In this document: positions 61,945 to 64,000 of the stretch, in pieces
Numbering within the stretch: the stretch's first letter is position 1
Layout of the letters: each line of letters starts with the position of its first letter
Translations under genes and position numbers: made by a program
The notes under the pieces: model-generated
The model's input: the letters and a program-made list of their open reading frames with translations, nothing else
What the model was told of the DNA's origin: nothing
Databases searched by the model: none
From: Lysinibacillus sphaericus
GTDB lineage: Bacteria; Bacillota; Bacilli; Bacillales_A; Planococcaceae
Direction: 5' to 3'
Assembly (NCBI RefSeq): GCF_001629735.1
Contig: NZ_CP015224.1
Span: 1 to 64,000, forward strand
DNA length: 64,000 bases

Positions 61945-62712
61945 ATGTTGCAGGGGAAGACAATTGTCATTACAGGTGGATCAAGTGGGATGGGCCTTTA
62001 TATGGCGAAGCAATTTGTTGCTGAAGGAGCAAATGTTGTTATAACAGGGCGCAACGAAGAACGTTTAGCAGAGGCAAAAAAGTTTATTGCAGAGGCTGGC
62101 TCAACTATTGAAACTTTTCAAATGGATGTACGAGTACCAGAACATGCAGAGGCGATGCTAGCGTTTGCTATTGAAAAATTTGGACAGGTTGATGGTCTTG
62201 TTAATAATGCGGCAGGTAATTTCATTGTACATGCTGAGGATTTAACACCTAATGGTTGGAAGGCAGTTGTAGATATCGTGTTAAATGGTACGTTCTTCTG
62301 TTCTTCAGCTGTAGGTAAATATTGGATAAAAAATAAAATTAAGGGCTCTATTTTGAATATGGTGGCTACTTATGCTTGGAATGCAGGAGCTGGTGTGGTC
62401 CATTCAGCTGCGGCAAAAGCTGGAGTATTATCATTGACGAGAACATTAGCAGTAGAATGGGGAAAGCAGTATGGTATCCGCGTCAATGCAATAGCACCAG
62501 GACCAATTGAACGGACGGGTGGAGCAGATAAGCTTTGGGAATCGGAAGCAGCTGCTGCGCGTACATTAGATTCTGTTCCACTAGGACGAACGGGTACACC
62601 TGAGGAAATAGCTGATTTAGCAACATTTATGATGTCTAATAAAGCAAGTTATATGAACGGAGAATGTGTGACATTGGATGGTGGCCAGTGGCTCAATCAA
62701 TATCCATTCTAA
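61945..62712 (+). CDS. fadH: 2,4-dienoyl-CoA reductase-like SDR (FadH/YkuF type)
   Basis: The 255-residue SDR has TGGSSGMGLYMA, NNAAGNFIVHAEDL and the C-terminal GQWLNQYPF, matching the YkuF/DECR group in which the usual catalytic Tyr is replaced by the HSAAAKAG segment. It reduces 2,4-dienoyl-CoA in beta-oxidation of unsaturated fatty acids with NADPH. The following cbpB-ccpC genes are in the same order as Bacillus ykuF...ykuL-ykuM, with intervening genes missing. AAGGGGG lies upstream. Confidence 0.85.
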   Translation: MLQGKTIVITGGSSGMGLYMAKQFVAEGANVVITGRNEERLAEAKKFIAEAGSTIETFQMDVRVPEHAEAMLAFAIEKFGQVDGLVNNAAGNFIVHAEDLTPNGWKAVVDIVLNGTFFCSSAVGKYWIKNKIKGSILNMVATYAWNAGAGVVHSAAAKAGVLSLTRTLAVEWGKQYGIRVNAIAPGPIERTGGADKLWESEAAAARTLDSVPLGRTGTPEEIADLATFMMSNKASYMNGECVTLDGGQWLNQYPF

Positions 62713-62775
62713 AAATGTTTGCATAATGGAGAGCTGGATTGACGCATACTAAGGGAAAAGAAAGGAGTTTTGACA

Positions 62776-63015
62776 ATGGGTATGTGGTTAATACCAGCTC
62801 TAATTGCCATGATAATTATTTGTGTTATTTCGTTTGTATCCACGTTGAAAATTGCAAAGATGACTTCTGAACGGAAGTCTGAAAAGGATACTCCGATTTC
62901 AGAAACGGTTGAAGAGTATGCAACGATGCTCAATCCAATCGTATGGGTATATCTGATATTTTTACTCTTTTTAGGGATCATGATTTTTTATTACTGGAGT
63001 AAGGCTGGCTATTAG
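62776..63015 (+). CDS. Small two-helix membrane protein (79 residues)
   Basis: Two hydrophobic helices (about 3-24 and 54-73) flank a charged segment KMTSERKSEKDTPISE. AAAGGAG eight bases before the ATG supports translation. Not recognised; similar small membrane proteins are annotated hypothetical in Bacillaceae. It follows fadH and precedes cbpB, with a hairpin between it and cbpB. Confidence 0.68.
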   Translation: MGMWLIPALIAMIIICVISFVSTLKIAKMTSERKSEKDTPISETVEEYATMLNPIVWVYLIFLLFLGIMIFYYWSKAGY

Positions 63016-63026
63016 AAATAACGCAT

Positions 63027-63062
63027 CCTCAATCAGAGATGAAACACTTTAACTGATTGAGG
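63027..63062 (+). terminator. Possible weak terminator
   Basis: CCTCAATCAG pairs with CTGATTGAGG around a 16-base loop; the T tract is weak. Confidence 0.5.
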
Positions 63063-63213
63063 GTGTACTTAGTTTTTGTTGAATGATTCAAAATAATTCG
63101 TTATTCCTGAAAAACTCTTCCCGTCCTGATCATGGTCAGACATAGAAAAGTTGTGATATGATGAAAGGGAAGGACTGTTCTGCACAGCCAGGACAGAAAA
63201 GGAGAAGAAGTTC

Positions 63214-63654
63214 ATGATTTCAACTAACAGCAAAGACTTATTAGCAATGCCAATTAGTGATTTTATCATTTCCTCTGAAAAAGTTGCACATGTACAAAGT
63301 GGTAATAGTGCAGAACACGCACTCCTTGTACTAACGCGGACAGGATATTCGTCCATTCCTGTATTAGATATGAAATATCGACTTCAAGGTTTACTGAGCA
63401 TGAAAATGATAACGGAATCGATTCTAGGACTCGAACATATTGAGTATGAAAAGCTTCCTGATATTAAAGTTGACTCTATTATGGAAAAAGAGATCGCTGT
63501 ATTAAAATTGTCAGATACATTTCAGCGAGCTTTGGATTTAGTTATTAACCACGCATTTTTATGTGTAGTGGACGAAGATGGTACATTTGCAGGGATATTA
63601 ACAAGACGTGTTATTTTAAAGCAATTGAAAAAATATATTTATCAAAAAGAGTAG
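63214..63654 (+). CDS. cbpB: CBS-domain c-di-AMP-binding protein CbpB/DarB (YkuL)
   Basis: The 146-residue protein is a tandem CBS pair (about 15-70 and 85-142), with TRTGYSSIPVLDMKYRLQG and HAFLCVVDEDGTFAGILT. Bacillus YkuL (DarB/CbpB) binds c-di-AMP and, when free, activates Rel and pyruvate carboxylase. Neighbourhood with ccpC downstream agrees with ykuL-ykuM. AAAAGGAG precedes the ATG. Confidence 0.85.
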   Translation: MISTNSKDLLAMPISDFIISSEKVAHVQSGNSAEHALLVLTRTGYSSIPVLDMKYRLQGLLSMKMITESILGLEHIEYEKLPDIKVDSIMEKEIAVLKLSDTFQRALDLVINHAFLCVVDEDGTFAGILTRRVILKQLKKYIYQKE

Positions 63655-63660
63655 TAGTTT

Positions 63661-63698
63661 AAGAGGGAGCTCATATGAAAGTCATGAGGCCCTCTTTG
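63661..63698 (+). terminator. Terminator between cbpB and ccpC
   Basis: AAGAGGG pairs with CCCTCTT, with an inner CTCAT/ATGAG stem, followed by TTGCTTG. Confidence 0.68.
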
Positions 63699-63722
63699 CT
63701 TGTATTGGAGGTTTACAGATTG

Positions 63723-64000
63723 ATGGCAACAGAGGCAGAGATTTTAAAAATTTTGGCTGAGGAACGCAATATGCGGAAAGCAGCTGAACGTCTATTTCTA
63801 TCCCAACCAGCCCTTTCTCAACGTTTACAAACCATTGAAAAGGACTGGGGTGCACAATTATTTATTCGTTCACAAAAAGGTTTAACAGCAACACCTGCTG
63901 GTGAACAGGTTATTGCCTATGCAAAGGAAATGCTAGCGAAAAAGGAAGAAATATTTGAAACGATTCAATCTTTAACAACAAAGGTAAATGGGACATTGAA
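63723..64000 (+). CDS. ccpC: LysR-family regulator CcpC-like, 5' part
   Basis: The gene runs off the window. The first 92 residues are a LysR winged helix (EERNMRKAAERLFLSQPALSQRLQTIE, then FIRSQKGLTATPAGE) and the start of the linker helix. The CcpC/YkuM group represses TCA-cycle genes and responds to citrate. GGAGG lies upstream; a TTG directly before the ATG is an alternative start. Position after cbpB supports the assignment. Confidence 0.75.
   Translation, partial: MATEAEILKILAEERNMRKAAERLFLSQPALSQRLQTIEKDWGAQLFIRSQKGLTATPAGEQVIAYAKEMLAKKEEIFETIQSLTTKVNGTL

Noticed and set aside
1-64000. CRISPR arrays, tRNA or rRNA genes, prophage
   Set aside because: No regularly spaced repeats, cloverleaf-like sequences, rRNA segments or phage structural genes were recognised by eye; a covariance-model scan would be decisive.

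Overview
The window looks like chromosome from a low-GC, spore-forming Bacillales, most probably Lysinibacillus or a close relative. The evidence is AT-rich codon use, strong GGAGG ribosome binding sites, a Spo0E-type phosphatase, YtaF, CheV, an S-layer-homology surface protein, Bacillus-style neighbourhoods such as cbpB-ccpC and terC behind a yybP-ykoY riboswitch, and a MurE with a DDPR motif. The genus call is inference. I recognised no rRNA, tRNA, CRISPR array, prophage or intact insertion sequence. All starts were chosen by eye from ribosome binding sites.

Region 1 (1-7 kb) is a decaying amino-sugar/tagatose catabolic locus: an aldolase with an altered tail, an intact PfkB kinase, a broken SIS isomerase, a broken ROK kinase, a frameshifted MsmX/UgpC-type sugar ATPase and an intact PucR-type regulator. 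An orphan glycine-betaine binding lipoprotein, also frameshifted, follows. Nearly every lesion is a single-base indel or point stop, while the remaining 57 kb is almost entirely intact.

Region 2 (7-15 kb) is an Isd-type heme-acquisition locus behind a Fur-like site. It has a NEAT protein with an NPQTD sortase-B signal, a two-NEAT protein carrying S-layer-homology repeats, a membrane-anchored two-NEAT protein, the IsdE/IsdF/ATPase heme importer and a class B sortase. Three different anchoring modes occur in one locus, and two of the NEAT domains have altered heme-ligand motifs.

Region 3 (15-36 kb) holds a VOC protein and YceI with palindromic operators, a nucleotide-sugar epimerase, an AAA ATPase/RloB pair resembling RloAB/AbiL phage defence, a large catalase, lipoamide dehydrogenase, an SsuE-type flavin reductase behind an apparent attenuator, an aldehyde dehydrogenase, murE, prfC, a SwrC-like RND pump, an extended SDR protein, a manganese riboswitch with TerC, an IS remnant, a 27-residue membrane peptide and a KtrB-type potassium transporter.

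Region 4 (36.7-38.3 kb) is a gene-poor 1.5 kb stretch with a duplicated ktrB 3' segment and decayed coding remnants.

Region 5 (38-55 kb) carries a B12-type radical SAM protein, a PAS histidine kinase, a MarR regulator, small proteins including a Spo0E homologue, a DoxX/HxlR divergent pair that shares an operator motif with yceI, an MFS transporter, CheV, and a ppx-ppk-GGDEF/EAL cluster.

Region 6 (55-64 kb) is a TetR-controlled catabolic operon (hydroxyisobutyrate-type dehydrogenase, methylmalonate-semialdehyde dehydrogenase, GntP permease, 3-hydroxybutyrate dehydrogenase, iron alcohol dehydrogenase), then a 2,4-dienoyl-CoA-reductase-like SDR, a small membrane protein, the c-di-AMP receptor CbpB and the start of CcpC.
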